Origin: Lacibacter cauensis
GTDB taxonomy: Bacteria; Bacteroidota; Bacteroidia; Chitinophagales; Chitinophagaceae
Length of the DNA stretch: 64,000 bases
Direction: 5' to 3'
NCBI RefSeq assembly: GCF_007830055.1
Contig: NZ_VLLE01000002.1
Coordinates: 755,953 to 819,952 of the forward strand
Within the stretch, counting starts at the first letter, position 1, and every line of letters starts with the position of its first letter. Positions 1 to 8,043 of this stretch are shown one piece after another. Under the pieces are notes generated by a model. The model worked only from the letters and a program-made list of their open reading frames with translations. It searched no databases and was not told the DNA's origin. Made by a program: the position numbers and the translations under genes.

Positions 1-1042
1 GGGCTTTACTGCCCTGTGCTTCCTGCACCATTTTTATAATTTGCGAAAGCAAGGTTTCTGCGCCTACTTTTTCTGCACGAAAACGGAAACTTCCTTTTTG
101 ATTGATCGTTCCTGCAAATACTTTGTCGCCTGTTTTCTTTTCCACGGGTATGGGTTCCCCGGTAATCATACTTTCATCCACAAACGATTCTCCTACGGTT
201 ACCATTCCGTCAACAGGGATCTTCTCGCCCGGTTTTACAAGCAGAACATAATTTTGTTTTACCTGGCTCACCGGCAATTCCTGTGATTGTCCATTTTCCA
301 AAATCAGTGTTACGGTTTTCGGCTGCAGTCCCATTAATTTTTTAATGGCAGATGAGGTATTTGATTTCGCCTTTTCTTCGAGCATTTTACCCAACGATAT
401 AAATGCTATCACTACTGCTGCAGCTTCAAAATATACATGCGCATGTAAACCACGAGCATGCCAGAATTCTGGAAAGAATGTATTAAAAGCACTGAATAGC
501 CAGGCAATACCGGTACTCAATGCAACCAGCGTGTCCATGTTTGCTTTCCGGTGGCGGGCCTGTTTCCATGCATTGATGAAAAAGCTGCGACCAAAATAAA
601 ACACAACCGGTGTTGCAAGTGCCATCATGATGTAATTGCCAAACGGCATGTCCATAAAAAACATACCAATGATAACAACGGGCACCGACAAAAAGGACGA
701 CCAGATAGTGCGTTGCTTTATTGCTTCGTATTGTTTTTGCTGTGCAGCTTCTTTGATCTCTTCTTTATTTTCTTTTTCTATAACAATATCGTACCCGATT
801 GAGCGTACTGTTTCCTGGAACTGTTCAGGCGTTGCAACTGCAGGGTCATACTCCACCCAGGCATCCTGGTTGGCAAAATTTACACCTGCATCTTTTACAC
901 CTTCTACCGATTTCAACATTGATTCTACACTTACTGCGCAGGCAGCACAGGTCATTTCAAGCACGGGAAAAGTTTCTTTGATAAGCTTGTGCTTTTTACT
1001 GTTGTCTGCATTGTGCTTTGTTAGTAATGCTTCCTGTTTCAT
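1..1042 (-). CDS. copA: Copper-translocating P1B-type ATPase, N-terminal part
   Basis: Export of Cu(I) from the cytoplasm across the inner membrane, driven by ATP. Only the first 347 residues are visible because the gene runs off the left edge. They contain one HMA metal-binding domain (about residues 24-92) with the CAAC site at 32-35, membrane helices from about 110 on, and the actuator domain with the TGEP motif near residue 300. The phosphorylation DKTG loop and the CPC membrane motif lie outside the window, so the metal specificity rests on the HMA domain and on the copper genes next door. ATG start at 1042. It is transcribed away from the AraC gene at 1133-1684 in the same direction, with a conserved box in the 90-bp gap. 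Confidence 0.93.
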   Translation of the reverse strand, partial: MKQEALLTKHNADNSKKHKLIKETFPVLEMTCAACAVSVESMLKSVEGVKDAGVNFANQDAWVEYDPAVATPEQFQETVRSIGYDIVIEKENKEEIKEAAQQKQYEAIKQRTIWSSFLSVPVVIIGMFFMDMPFGNYIMMALATPVVFYFGRSFFINAWKQARHRKANMDTLVALSTGIAWLFSAFNTFFPEFWHARGLHAHVYFEAAAVVIAFISLGKMLEEKAKSNTSSAIKKLMGLQPKTVTLILENGQSQELPVSQVKQNYVLLVKPGEKIPVDGMVTVGESFVDESMITGEPIPVEKKTGDKVFAGTINQKGSFRFRAEKVGAETLLSQIIKMVQEAQGSKA

Positions 1043-1106
1043 AAAATTTCTTTGTACAAAGCTAGTTTCAGTTACTGCTTTTATTGTTATACAATTAGCT
1101 GGTTGT

Positions 1107-1120
1107 TGTATATAATTTCC
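1107..1120 (+). promoter_or_regulatory. Copy 1 of the TGTATATAAT box, upstream of copA
   Basis: TGTATATAATTTCC lies in the gap between the copA start (1042) and the stop of the AraC gene (1133). The 10-bp core is identical to boxes at 1754 and 2416, each in another intergenic gap of the copper locus. Probably a binding site of one of the two local AraC regulators; the function is inferred. Confidence 0.5.
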
Positions 1121-1132
1121 TTTGGCAGCTGC

Positions 1133-1684
1133 TTAATGATGGGTTTGCCGCAGAACTTTAAAATGTGAAAGTGTGAGCCCGGTTTGTTGTTTAAACTGAC
1201 GGGATAAGTGTGCAACACTGCTGAAACCAAGCTGAAACGATATGTCGGCAAGACTAAGTGTTGTGTAAACAAGCATTTCTTTAATTTTTTCAATACGAAA
1301 ATCAATTACGAACTTCTCGATGGTAATGCCCTCCTCTGCAGAGAATTGCTGACTGATAAAATCATGTTCTTTTTCCAGTTTTTGTGCAAGCAGATCCGAT
1401 AGCCTGAACTGGTAGGGAAAATCATAGTCGCCGGAATAGACATCTGCTACAATTTGCTTTACCTGTCGTACAAGTTTGCTGCGTTTATTTTCAATTACAC
1501 TAAATCCGAGTGGCGCTAGTGTTTTGTTCAATACATCAAAATCGGTAAATGGAGCATTCACAGCAAACCTTACTTCGCCCAGCAAAACTTCATCCAGTTC
1601 GATACCTAGTTGCTGCAGTTCCTTTGTTACGGTTGTAATACAGCGATGGCAAACCATTCCTTTAATAAAAACAGATTGTTGCAT
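1133..1684 (-). CDS. AraC-type regulator with N-terminal HMA-like CxxC domain (paralogue 1)
   Basis: Predicted copper- or heavy-metal-sensing transcription factor of 183 residues. Residues 1-65 look like an HMA ferredoxin-like fold that starts with a short strand followed by GMVCHRC (CxxC at 12-15). Residues about 85-180 form an AraC-type double helix-turn-helix with the usual SLADISFQLGFSSVAHLSRQ helix region. A classical AraC sugar-binding domain is absent. It is divergent from a paralogue at 1828-2403 with the same architecture and lies directly upstream of copA in the same direction. The metal-sensing role is inferred from the CxxC motif and from the neighbours. Confidence 0.85.
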   Translation of the reverse strand: MQQSVFIKGMVCHRCITTVTKELQQLGIELDEVLLGEVRFAVNAPFTDFDVLNKTLAPLGFSVIENKRSKLVRQVKQIVADVYSGDYDFPYQFRLSDLLAQKLEKEHDFISQQFSAEEGITIEKFVIDFRIEKIKEMLVYTTLSLADISFQLGFSSVAHLSRQFKQQTGLTLSHFKVLRQTHH

Positions 1685-1753
1685 AGCATTTGATTTGGTG
1701 CAACAAAATAAATACCGGGTAATCGCTGCCCTGTTATATCATTTCGATTAAAA

Positions 1754-1767
1754 TGTATATAATCTCC
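1754..1767 (+). promoter_or_regulatory. Copy 2 of the TGTATATAAT box, between the divergent AraC genes
   Basis: TGTATATAATCTCC lies in the 143-bp divergent gap, 24 bp before the -33 element of the plus-strand AraC gene. It matches copies 1 and 3 over the 10-bp core. Its position suggests control of one or both regulators. Confidence 0.5.
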
Positions 1768-1791
1768 GGTTTTGATGAAGATGTAAGCCGA

Positions 1792-1820
1792 TTGCTTTTA
1801 CTTTTATATAAGTATCTTTG
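1792..1820 (+). promoter_or_regulatory. Bacteroidota-type promoter of the plus-strand AraC gene
   Basis: A TTG at 1792-1794 and TATCTTTG at 1813-1820 match the Bacteroidota consensus TTG / TAnnTTTG with an 18-bp spacer. The -7 element ends only 7 bp before the ATG at 1828, so the transcript would have almost no leader. Confidence 0.65.
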
Positions 1821-1827
1821 TTGTACG

Positions 1828-2403
1828 ATGGCGGAAATACTGCATATTAAAAACATGGTTTGCGACCGTTGTGTGATGGTTGTTCGTCAGCAGTTCGATC
1901 AGCTGCAGCTGGCTTATAACAACATCCAGTTAGGGCAGGTAGAACTGAAAGAGCAACCAAGTTTAGAACAGCTGGAGCAATTGCGTTACCTGCTGGAGCA
2001 ACATGGTTTTGAATTGCTGGATGATAAAAAAGCAAAGATTGTAGAACGCATCAAAACCACGATCGTGTCGCTGATACATGGTAAAGATGCGGATGAGTTT
2101 AACCTGAAGCTATCGGCGATGCTGGAAGAAAAACTGGGATTGGATTATCATTACCTCAGCAGCTTATTTTCTTCTGTCGAAGGGATTACTGTTGAAAAAT
2201 ATGCTATTCTGCAGCGTATTGAAAAAGTGAAAGAATTGCTGATGTACGATGAAAAAAGCCTCAGCGAAATAGCTTTTGAAATGGGGTACAGCAGCACACA
2301 GCATCTTTCGCAACAGTTTAAAAAAACAACAGGGTTAACGCCGTCACATTTCAAACAGCTGAAAGAAAATAAGCGTAAGCCACTTGATAAGATTATTGAC
2401 TAA
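1828..2403 (+). CDS. AraC-type regulator with N-terminal HMA-like CxxC domain (paralogue 2)
   Basis: Second metal-responsive AraC-type regulator, 191 residues from the ATG at 1828. An in-frame ATG at 1753 would add 25 residues, but it lies upstream of the promoter at 1792-1820, so the later start is preferred. Residues 1-70 resemble an HMA domain with NMVCDRC (CxxC at about 11-14); residues about 95-185 form the AraC helix-turn-helix pair (SLSEIAFEMGYSSTQHLSQQ). It shares the whole architecture with the divergent gene at 1133-1684, so the pair arose by duplication. Two regulators could split the response, for instance by metal or threshold; nothing in the sequence decides this. Confidence 0.87.
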   Translation: MAEILHIKNMVCDRCVMVVRQQFDQLQLAYNNIQLGQVELKEQPSLEQLEQLRYLLEQHGFELLDDKKAKIVERIKTTIVSLIHGKDADEFNLKLSAMLEEKLGLDYHYLSSLFSSVEGITVEKYAILQRIEKVKELLMYDEKSLSEIAFEMGYSSTQHLSQQFKKTTGLTPSHFKQLKENKRKPLDKIID

Positions 2404-2415
2404 CCCGTCCGGACC

Positions 2416-2429
2416 TGAAATTATATACA
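2416..2429 (-). promoter_or_regulatory. Copy 3 of the TGTATATAAT box, upstream of the chaperone gene
   Basis: Read on the minus strand this site is TGTATATAATTTCA, identical to copies 1 and 2 over the 10-bp core. On the plus strand it is part of an imperfect inverted repeat GAAAT TATATAC ATTTC. It lies 110 bp before the HMA chaperone gene and fits an operator for the chaperone / DUF3347 / oxidase genes. Confidence 0.5.
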
Positions 2430-2538
2430 TTTCGATTCTTATTGTATAACACTCATCCCTTCTGCCCTTTCTAATTTTACATTGTAAACAAACCGGTACG
2501 AAACCGGTGAAATGATTGAACGATTAAATTTTAGAAAG

Positions 2539-2757
2539 ATGGACGCATTAACATTCAAAACAAACATTAAGTGCTCCGGCTGTATTGCAAAAGCAACTCC
2601 TTTTCTCGACAAGGTTGCCGGTAAGGATAACTGGGAAGTTGATATAGCCAATCCCGATAAGATACTTCGTATTGAAACGGATGAAGCGGTGAGCAGCAGT
2701 GATATTATTAAAGCCGTAACCGATGCCGGTTACAAAGCCGAACCACTTCAACAGTAA
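2539..2757 (+). CDS. CopZ-like HMA-domain metallochaperone
   Basis: Small soluble copper chaperone of 72 residues, a single HMA domain with the metal site KCSGC (CxxC) close to the N-terminus. In this family the two cysteines bind Cu(I) and pass it to the HMA domain of a CopA-type ATPase, which is present at 1-1042. The ATG at 2539 fits the domain better than an in-frame start at 2512, which would add nine charged residues. It is followed by a hairpin and the DUF3347 gene on the same strand. The domain assignment is certain; copper rather than another soft metal is inferred from the neighbours. Confidence 0.85.
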   Translation: MDALTFKTNIKCSGCIAKATPFLDKVAGKDNWEVDIANPDKILRIETDEAVSSSDIIKAVTDAGYKAEPLQQ

Positions 2758-2760
2758 AAC

Positions 2761-2792
2761 GTATAGCTGGTAAGTACGCTTGCCGGCTATAC
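2761..2792 (+). terminator. Hairpin between the chaperone and DUF3347 genes
   Basis: GTATAGCTGG (2761-2770) pairs with CCGGCTATAC (2783-2792) with one G-U wobble and a 12-nt loop, directly after the stop of the chaperone gene. Only a loose T-rich stretch follows, so partial termination or mRNA processing is as likely as full termination. Confidence 0.45.
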
Positions 2793-2821
2793 ATTATTCT
2801 TTTACGTTAAATCAAACGATC

Positions 2822-3304
2822 ATGAAAGCATTATTTATTCCTCTTGCAACTTTGCTTTTTTCTACTGCAACTGCTCAAAGTAAATCTGTTGGTACAGTAT
2901 TGAATACCTATTATAAGCTGAAGAATGAACTTGTTGCCGGTAACAGTTCAGCAGCATCTACTGCTGCTGCTGATTTTAAATTAGCTGTTGCGGCTGTAAA
3001 TAGTTCAACAGCTTCTGCTGCCGAAGTAAAAGCGTTTGAGCCGGTAAAACAAAAACTGCAGACAGATGCAGCAGCAATTACCGGAGCAAATGATATCGAC
3101 AAACAAAGAGAGTTTTTTGGTACACTGTCAACGAATATGATCAGTCTTGCAAAATCAATCTCCTTATCGGATAAAGAGATTTATGTTGATTACTGCCCGA
3201 TGAAAAAAGCTTCCTGGCTGAGCGCTGAAAAAGCAATCAAGAATCCATATTACGGCAACAAAATGCTCACCTGCGGAAACGTAAAAGAAACGATTAAACA
3301 ATGA
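2822..3304 (+). CDS. Exported DUF3347-domain protein
   Basis: Periplasmic protein of 160 residues with a clear signal peptide (MKALFIPLATLLFSTATAQS) and a DUF3347 domain. The diagnostic C-terminal block reads VDYCPMKKASWLS followed by NPYYGNKMLTCG. The paired Cys/Met positions (YCPM and MLTCG) are typical of DUF3347 regions found fused to or next to copper/silver efflux components, and a metal-binding role is plausible but not proven. ATG at 2822 was chosen because the signal peptide starts there. The stop overlaps the oxidase start by four bases (ATGA), so the two are translationally coupled. Confidence 0.85.
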   Translation: MKALFIPLATLLFSTATAQSKSVGTVLNTYYKLKNELVAGNSSAASTAAADFKLAVAAVNSSTASAAEVKAFEPVKQKLQTDAAAITGANDIDKQREFFGTLSTNMISLAKSISLSDKEIYVDYCPMKKASWLSAEKAIKNPYYGNKMLTCGNVKETIKQ

Positions 3305-5493
3305 ATAGGATAAAGCTGATCTATAGTGTGTTGCTGTTTCTTGCAGGTGCGTTGCCGGTGTATGCTCAGCATAACATGCAAAAAAGCATATCTGTAAAAG
3401 AGCCGTTTGTTACAAGAACAGGTAATAAAATTGTGTATCACTTGTATGTTACCGATACAACGGTCAACTACACCGGTAAAAAAGCAAAGGGCGTGGCCAT
3501 TAATGGAAGTATCCCGGCACCTACCCTGTATTTTATGGAAGGTGATACCGCAGAAATTCATGTACATAATACAATGCATATGGAAACCTCAATCCATTGG
3601 CATGGATTGATCCTGCCGAACGAACAGGACGGCGTTCCGTATTTAACCACTGCACCTATAAAAGGACACAGCACACATGTGTTTCGTTTTCCTATTGTGC
3701 AGCATGGTACTTACTGGTATCATTCGCATACGATGTTACAGGAACAAAGCGGTATGTATGGTGCTATAGTTATTCATGAAAAAGATAAGCAACCTGTTGC
3801 CGAAGAAGTTGTTTTGCTCAGTGATTGGACGAATGAAAATCCCAACCAGGTAGAACGCTCGTTGCATTATGCTACCGATTGGTATGCGATTAAAAAGAAA
3901 GCGACACAGGATTACCTGCAGGCAGTAAAAGAAAAAAGACTGGGTGTAAAAATGACCAACGAGTGGAAACGCATGCTGGCAATGGACGTAAGCGATGTGT
4001 ATTACGATGCGCTTTTTACCAATGGAAAAATTGCTGAAGAAAAGAAACAGTACAAAGCGGGTGATAAAGTGCGGTTGCGGATCATCAACGGAAGTTCGTC
4101 TACGTATTTCTGGCTGCAGTTTGCAGGTGGTAAAATGAGTGTGGTGGCAAATGATGGTGCGGAAGTAGAACCTGTTGAAGTAGATCGTTTTATTATCGGT
4201 GTATCAGAAACCTATGATGTGATGGTTACAATTCCCGGTGATGGTAGTTACGAATTATTATCAACTTCCGAAGATCGTACAAGAAGTACTTCGCTTTGGC
4301 TAAGCGATGGAGCGAAACATGCTGCAGGCGCCATGCCCCGTCTGAAATATTTTGAAGGCATGAAGATGATGAACGACATGATGAACATGGATGGCAGCAT
4401 GAACGATATGGGTATGAACATGAGTCTGCAGCAGATGGATATGAACACAGTGATGTATCCTGAAATTGTAGACAGTAACAAATCCATTATCACGCTCAAC
4501 TATGCCATGCTGAAAGCTCCACGGAAAACAACCTTACCCGAGGGGCCGGTTCGTGAATTGAAGTTTGAATTGACAGGTAATATGACCAGGTATGTTTGGA
4601 CGATGGATAACAAAACGATTTCTGAGTCGGATAAGATATTGATTAAACAGGGAGAGAACATCCGGATTATTTTAACCAATAATTCCATGATGCGCCACCC
4701 GATGCATTTGCATGGTCATTTCTTCCGCACCTTAAACGGACAAGGCGAATACTCTCCGTTGAAAACTGTACTCGACATTATGCCCATGGAAACTGATACC
4801 ATCGAGTTTCATGCATCGGAAAAATATGGTGACTGGTATTTTCATTGTCACATTCTTTACCACATGATGAGTGGCATGGGACGTATTTTCAGCTATGAGA
4901 ACACGCCTCCTAATCCGCAATTGCCCGATCCACAGAAAGCAATACGAAAAGTATATCATGATGATCGCCGGTTTTACTTTGCTGCACAGATCGGCCTAGA
5001 AAGTACCGGCAGCGATGGCGAACTGATGTACTCCAATACACGGTGGATGCTGCAGAACGAATGGCGGCTTGGGTTGAATGCAGAAAAAGGATTTGAAAAT
5101 GAGTTGCATATCGGTCGGTTGATTGGCCCTAATCAATGGCTGATGCCTTACGTTGGCTTCGACTGGCGTTACCGTACACATGGAGAAGCAGAGAAAAATC
5201 TGTTCGGACAGGTGAATACAAAAGATAAACGTGGCGTTGTTTGTTTCGGTTTTCAATATACGTTGCCGATGTTGGTACGTGCAGATGCACGAATTGATAC
5301 AGAAGGAAAATTGCGTGTGCAGTTAGGAAGGGAAGATATTCCTGTAAGCAGCAGACTGCGTTTCAACTTTATGGCAAATACAGACAAGGAATACATGGCT
5401 GGCTTCCGTTATATTCTCACCAAGTATGTATCATTATCTACACATTACGACAGTGATATGGGATTGGGTGCAGGTTTGACAATTACGTATTAA
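3301..5493 (+). CDS. Multicopper oxidase with Met-rich insert and C-terminal CopB-like barrel
   Basis: Exported copper oxidase of the CopA/SufI group, 730 residues, probably oxidising Cu(I) in the periplasm. Signal peptide at 1-22. Copper ligands are visible in HWHG (99-102), YWYHSH, HPMHLHGHF (466 on) and HCHILYHMMSGM (515-526), so the type 1, 2 and 3 sites are complete. A Met-rich stretch (about 354-390) resembles the Cu(I)-binding loop of CueO. After the cupredoxin part, residues about 545-730 contain alternating strands such as WRLGLNAEKGFENELHIGR and end in GLGAGLTITY, like the outer-membrane protein CopB. CopA and CopB are normally separate proteins, so this is a fusion. Confidence 0.88.
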   Translation: MNRIKLIYSVLLFLAGALPVYAQHNMQKSISVKEPFVTRTGNKIVYHLYVTDTTVNYTGKKAKGVAINGSIPAPTLYFMEGDTAEIHVHNTMHMETSIHWHGLILPNEQDGVPYLTTAPIKGHSTHVFRFPIVQHGTYWYHSHTMLQEQSGMYGAIVIHEKDKQPVAEEVVLLSDWTNENPNQVERSLHYATDWYAIKKKATQDYLQAVKEKRLGVKMTNEWKRMLAMDVSDVYYDALFTNGKIAEEKKQYKAGDKVRLRIINGSSSTYFWLQFAGGKMSVVANDGAEVEPVEVDRFIIGVSETYDVMVTIPGDGSYELLSTSEDRTRSTSLWLSDGAKHAAGAMPRLKYFEGMKMMNDMMNMDGSMNDMGMNMSLQQMDMNTVMYPEIVDSNKSIITLNYAMLKAPRKTTLPEGPVRELKFELTGNMTRYVWTMDNKTISESDKILIKQGENIRIILTNNSMMRHPMHLHGHFFRTLNGQGEYSPLKTVLDIMPMETDTIEFHASEKYGDWYFHCHILYHMMSGMGRIFSYENTPPNPQLPDPQKAIRKVYHDDRRFYFAAQIGLESTGSDGELMYSNTRWMLQNEWRLGLNAEKGFENELHIGRLIGPNQWLMPYVGFDWRYRTHGEAEKNLFGQVNTKDKRGVVCFGFQYTLPMLVRADARIDTEGKLRVQLGREDIPVSSRLRFNFMANTDKEYMAGFRYILTKYVSLSTHYDSDMGLGAGLTITY

Positions 5494-5544
5494 TGAAAAT
5501 ATACGTTTTATAAAACGATGCTCGGTTTCAATTGATGACAACGC

Positions 5545-6942
5545 TTATGCTTTCGGTTTTGTAAATACGGTTGTATCGCTTTGCAGCATAGGCACTGTAT
5601 AACCACCGGTATCAATTGTTGTTTTAGGCAATGCAGTCTTTAGGGCTGCATAGTCTTTTTTAGGAACTGCCGATTGATAAATATACACCGCCTGTAAGTT
5701 TTGATTATTCTTTAATTGCATCAATCCGTTTGTAGTAACGGCTGTACCAACCAGGTTAAGTGTTTGCAGCTTGGGCAGCTGTTGCAGATGAACAAATCCT
5801 TTATCGGTGATTTTGGTATAACTGATATCTAAACGGGTAATCGCTTTGCATTCGGCAAGGATTGCCAGCATAGCATCGTTCACCGGTTGGTTAGCGAACT
5901 TTACCCAAACAAGTTGCTTTTTTACTGACAGCAATAGTTTGATATCGCCTTCACTTAATCCCTGTACTGTTACAAAATTCACCAGCAGGTAATTGCTGTT
6001 TTGTGCAACAGGTAATACCACCACTCCCCTGTCAGTAAGTTTTTTGATGGCTGCAGCATCGGCCTGTTCAACAGCTGCATCAGGGATTTGTGGTTTTGTT
6101 TTTATTTCATTGCTTACTGCAGATTGCAGACTCAACAGCAATGGTTTTATTTTTTCTGGTTGTGCAAGGTCTTTTACTTTTTTATCGAATGATAACCCGG
6201 AGTTGATCCACCAATGCAATAATGCTATTTCTTTTTCATTCAGCTGTGGTTTTTCTTTTGGCGGCATGTGGTCTTCGTGTTGCTTGGGCAGCAGTAGCCG
6301 TTTGATGAGCTCACTTTCATCGGCATTACGGCTGATAACAACTTCACCCTGCTTCCCTCCTTTGCTGATCCATTCAGGACCATCGAGCCGGAGCTTTCCT
6401 TTTTGTTTGGCTGCATTGTGACAGCTGTAACATTTTTCTTCCAAAATTGGTTGCACCACATCTTTGTACACTACGGCTTCTTGTACATTGGCAATGGGTT
6501 TACGTTCGGTTTTTGCTGCAGGAGTGGTGATTGATTTAGTAAGATAATCGGAACCATGTGTAAGTGAGCCACCTGTATGTCCTGTAATAAAGATCAACAG
6601 TGTCATTAAACCGATCGTCCACTTTACTGCATTGTTCTTTTTTGTATGAAGGAAATAAGAAACAACGGCAACAGCAGCAACAGCAAAGCCCATCCATTTA
6701 TGTGTGCTCACCATATCGGCTTCATAATCGCCGCTGATGGATAACAGGTAACCACTAATACTGGAACCAATTGCACTCAACATGCCCAGCAACAATGCAA
6801 CTGTTGTTGCCTGGTGCAATGCCTTGTATTGTTCACGTAACGACAGTACATAAAATACAGCTGCCATCAATAAAATGCCGATTGGTAAATGCACCAGCAC
6901 CGGATGAAAGCGACCAAGAAATTCTGAAACTGTTAGAACCAT
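5545..6942 (-). CDS. Membrane protein with PSCyt1-type haem motif and leucine-rich repeats
   Basis: Predicted inner-membrane cytochrome of 465 residues. Residues 1-130 contain four hydrophobic helices of the DUF2231 type (start EFLGRFHPVLVHLPIGILL). A planctomycete-type cytochrome domain follows with the haem motif CYSCH at 171-175. The C-terminal part (about 320-465) holds leucine-rich repeats (ITRLDISYTKITDKGF and two more). The longer reading frame starts with TTG at 6975; the ATG at 6942 fits the family better. It is the last gene of a four-gene minus-strand group with DUF1549/1553, DUF1501 and TIM-barrel genes. An electron transfer function is inferred from the haem motif; the donor is unknown. 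Confidence 0.75.
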   Translation of the reverse strand: MVLTVSEFLGRFHPVLVHLPIGILLMAAVFYVLSLREQYKALHQATTVALLLGMLSAIGSSISGYLLSISGDYEADMVSTHKWMGFAVAAVAVVSYFLHTKKNNAVKWTIGLMTLLIFITGHTGGSLTHGSDYLTKSITTPAAKTERKPIANVQEAVVYKDVVQPILEEKCYSCHNAAKQKGKLRLDGPEWISKGGKQGEVVISRNADESELIKRLLLPKQHEDHMPPKEKPQLNEKEIALLHWWINSGLSFDKKVKDLAQPEKIKPLLLSLQSAVSNEIKTKPQIPDAAVEQADAAAIKKLTDRGVVVLPVAQNSNYLLVNFVTVQGLSEGDIKLLLSVKKQLVWVKFANQPVNDAMLAILAECKAITRLDISYTKITDKGFVHLQQLPKLQTLNLVGTAVTTNGLMQLKNNQNLQAVYIYQSAVPKKDYAALKTALPKTTIDTGGYTVPMLQSDTTVFTKPKA

Positions 6943-7026
6943 ATAAAGCGATAAGCTAGTAGCTTTAAGCTGCAAGTATGTTGCTTTTTAACTAAAGCTG
7001 TTTATTCGTTTATTTTTAAAATTATT

Positions 7027-7048
7027 CGTCCGACGAGGACGTCTGACG
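7027..7048. repeat. REP-like dispersed palindrome, copy 1
   Basis: A 22-bp sequence beginning CGTCCGACGAGG and ending CGTCTGACG lies in the gap after the TIM-barrel gene. The arms CGTCcGACG and CGTCtGACG can pair. A copy with one mismatch lies at 63115-63136, also just downstream of a minus-strand gene. Confidence 0.55.
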
Positions 7049-7077
7049 AAGCGCACTCATCATTCACCACGCATTAC

Positions 7078-8016
7078 TCATCCTTCATATCTCTTTTTCA
7101 GCATCTGCATCATGTACACATTAATTGCCCATTGGTCTGCCAGCGGCTGTCGGGTGTAAGCTAATATTGGCATATAATTCGGCGGACCAAACTCTGTCAG
7201 GATCGTCATTTGTTCGCCGTTTGCTTTCTTGCGTTTGATCACTTCATCCCACCAGGCCAGATGTTGTTTGACGGTTGCTTCCCATTCCGGTGCACGTGGG
7301 TCGTTTACCTGCGGCCCTTCCTGGTGACCAATACGTGAATGGATATGCCCCACTCTGCTCAATGCCAGGTCAACTGTCTCTTTCTGATCGGCCAATAAAC
7401 TTTCGTGTACATTGCACCAATGCGATATATCGAGTGTTAACTGCAACGCAGGATTCTTTTCAATGAACTGTCTTGTGATGTGTGCAGCAAACAGCATTCT
7501 GCCACGATGTGTTTCATGATAAATGGGAATACCCGTTTCTTTATTCTTCAGCGTGGTATAACTAATGAATTGCTGGTTCTGATCGAACGTAAAATAATCT
7601 CTGCCCGAATGACAGTTGATATACACCGGTTTTTGAATGGTATTACTTGTTGCTGCATCCAGATTTTTTTTGAATGTTGCCAGATGTTCCTGCCAGTTGC
7701 TTTGTGAACCACCGCATAAAAATCCAACTTCCAAATTGTATTTCTTTAATGCGGCAAATAATTCATCCTGTGCTTTTTGATCATCAGCAGGCCACCATAC
7801 TTCTATGCCATTATAGCCTTCTTTTTTTGTTGCTGCACAAAATGCTTCAATATTACCTGCAAAGCCCCAGCTTGTTTGCATGAACAGTAATTTAAATTGA
7901 TTGTTTGCAGGGAACAATGGCTTTTGTGTTTCAGCTATTGCTGCAAAAGGCGCCAGCATTGCTGCAGCAGTTGCAGATGAAGTTGATTTAATGAAGTTGC
8001 GTCGGTCTTGATTCAT
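7078..8016 (-). CDS. Exported TIM-barrel sugar isomerase/epimerase-like protein
   Basis: AP-endonuclease-2/xylose isomerase-like TIM barrel of 312 residues with a Tat-like leader (DRRNFIKSTSS and an Ala-rich stretch to about residue 28). A divalent metal site of the family can be followed: Glu168 (YHETHRG), Asp196 (TLDISHW), His224/His226 (GHIHSR) and Glu275 (LTEFGPP). Members of this superfamily include sugar isomerases, and exported relatives have been linked to cleavage of 3-keto-glycosides; the exact reaction cannot be read here. It lies 27 bp downstream of the DUF1501 gene and belongs to the same minus-strand group as two PSCyt-type cytochromes, which suggests processing of an oxidised sugar. 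Confidence 0.75.
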   Translation of the reverse strand: MNQDRRNFIKSTSSATAAAMLAPFAAIAETQKPLFPANNQFKLLFMQTSWGFAGNIEAFCAATKKEGYNGIEVWWPADDQKAQDELFAALKKYNLEVGFLCGGSQSNWQEHLATFKKNLDAATSNTIQKPVYINCHSGRDYFTFDQNQQFISYTTLKNKETGIPIYHETHRGRMLFAAHITRQFIEKNPALQLTLDISHWCNVHESLLADQKETVDLALSRVGHIHSRIGHQEGPQVNDPRAPEWEATVKQHLAWWDEVIKRKKANGEQMTILTEFGPPNYMPILAYTRQPLADQWAINVYMMQMLKKRYEG

Positions 8017-8043
8017 TGTAATAATGGGTTGTCTTGAATGTGA

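Noticed and set aside
636-1115. Plus-strand ORF of 159 codons
   Set aside because: It is antisense to the copA frame, which has clear HMA and P-type ATPase motifs; its own translation is low-complexity and shows no domain.
1753-1827. N-terminal extension of the plus-strand AraC gene
   Set aside because: It contains the promoter elements and one of the repeated boxes, so it is regulatory DNA.
5504-5517. Palindrome CGTTTTATAAAACG between convergent genes
   Set aside because: It has no loop and only AT-rich arms; too weak to call a terminator.
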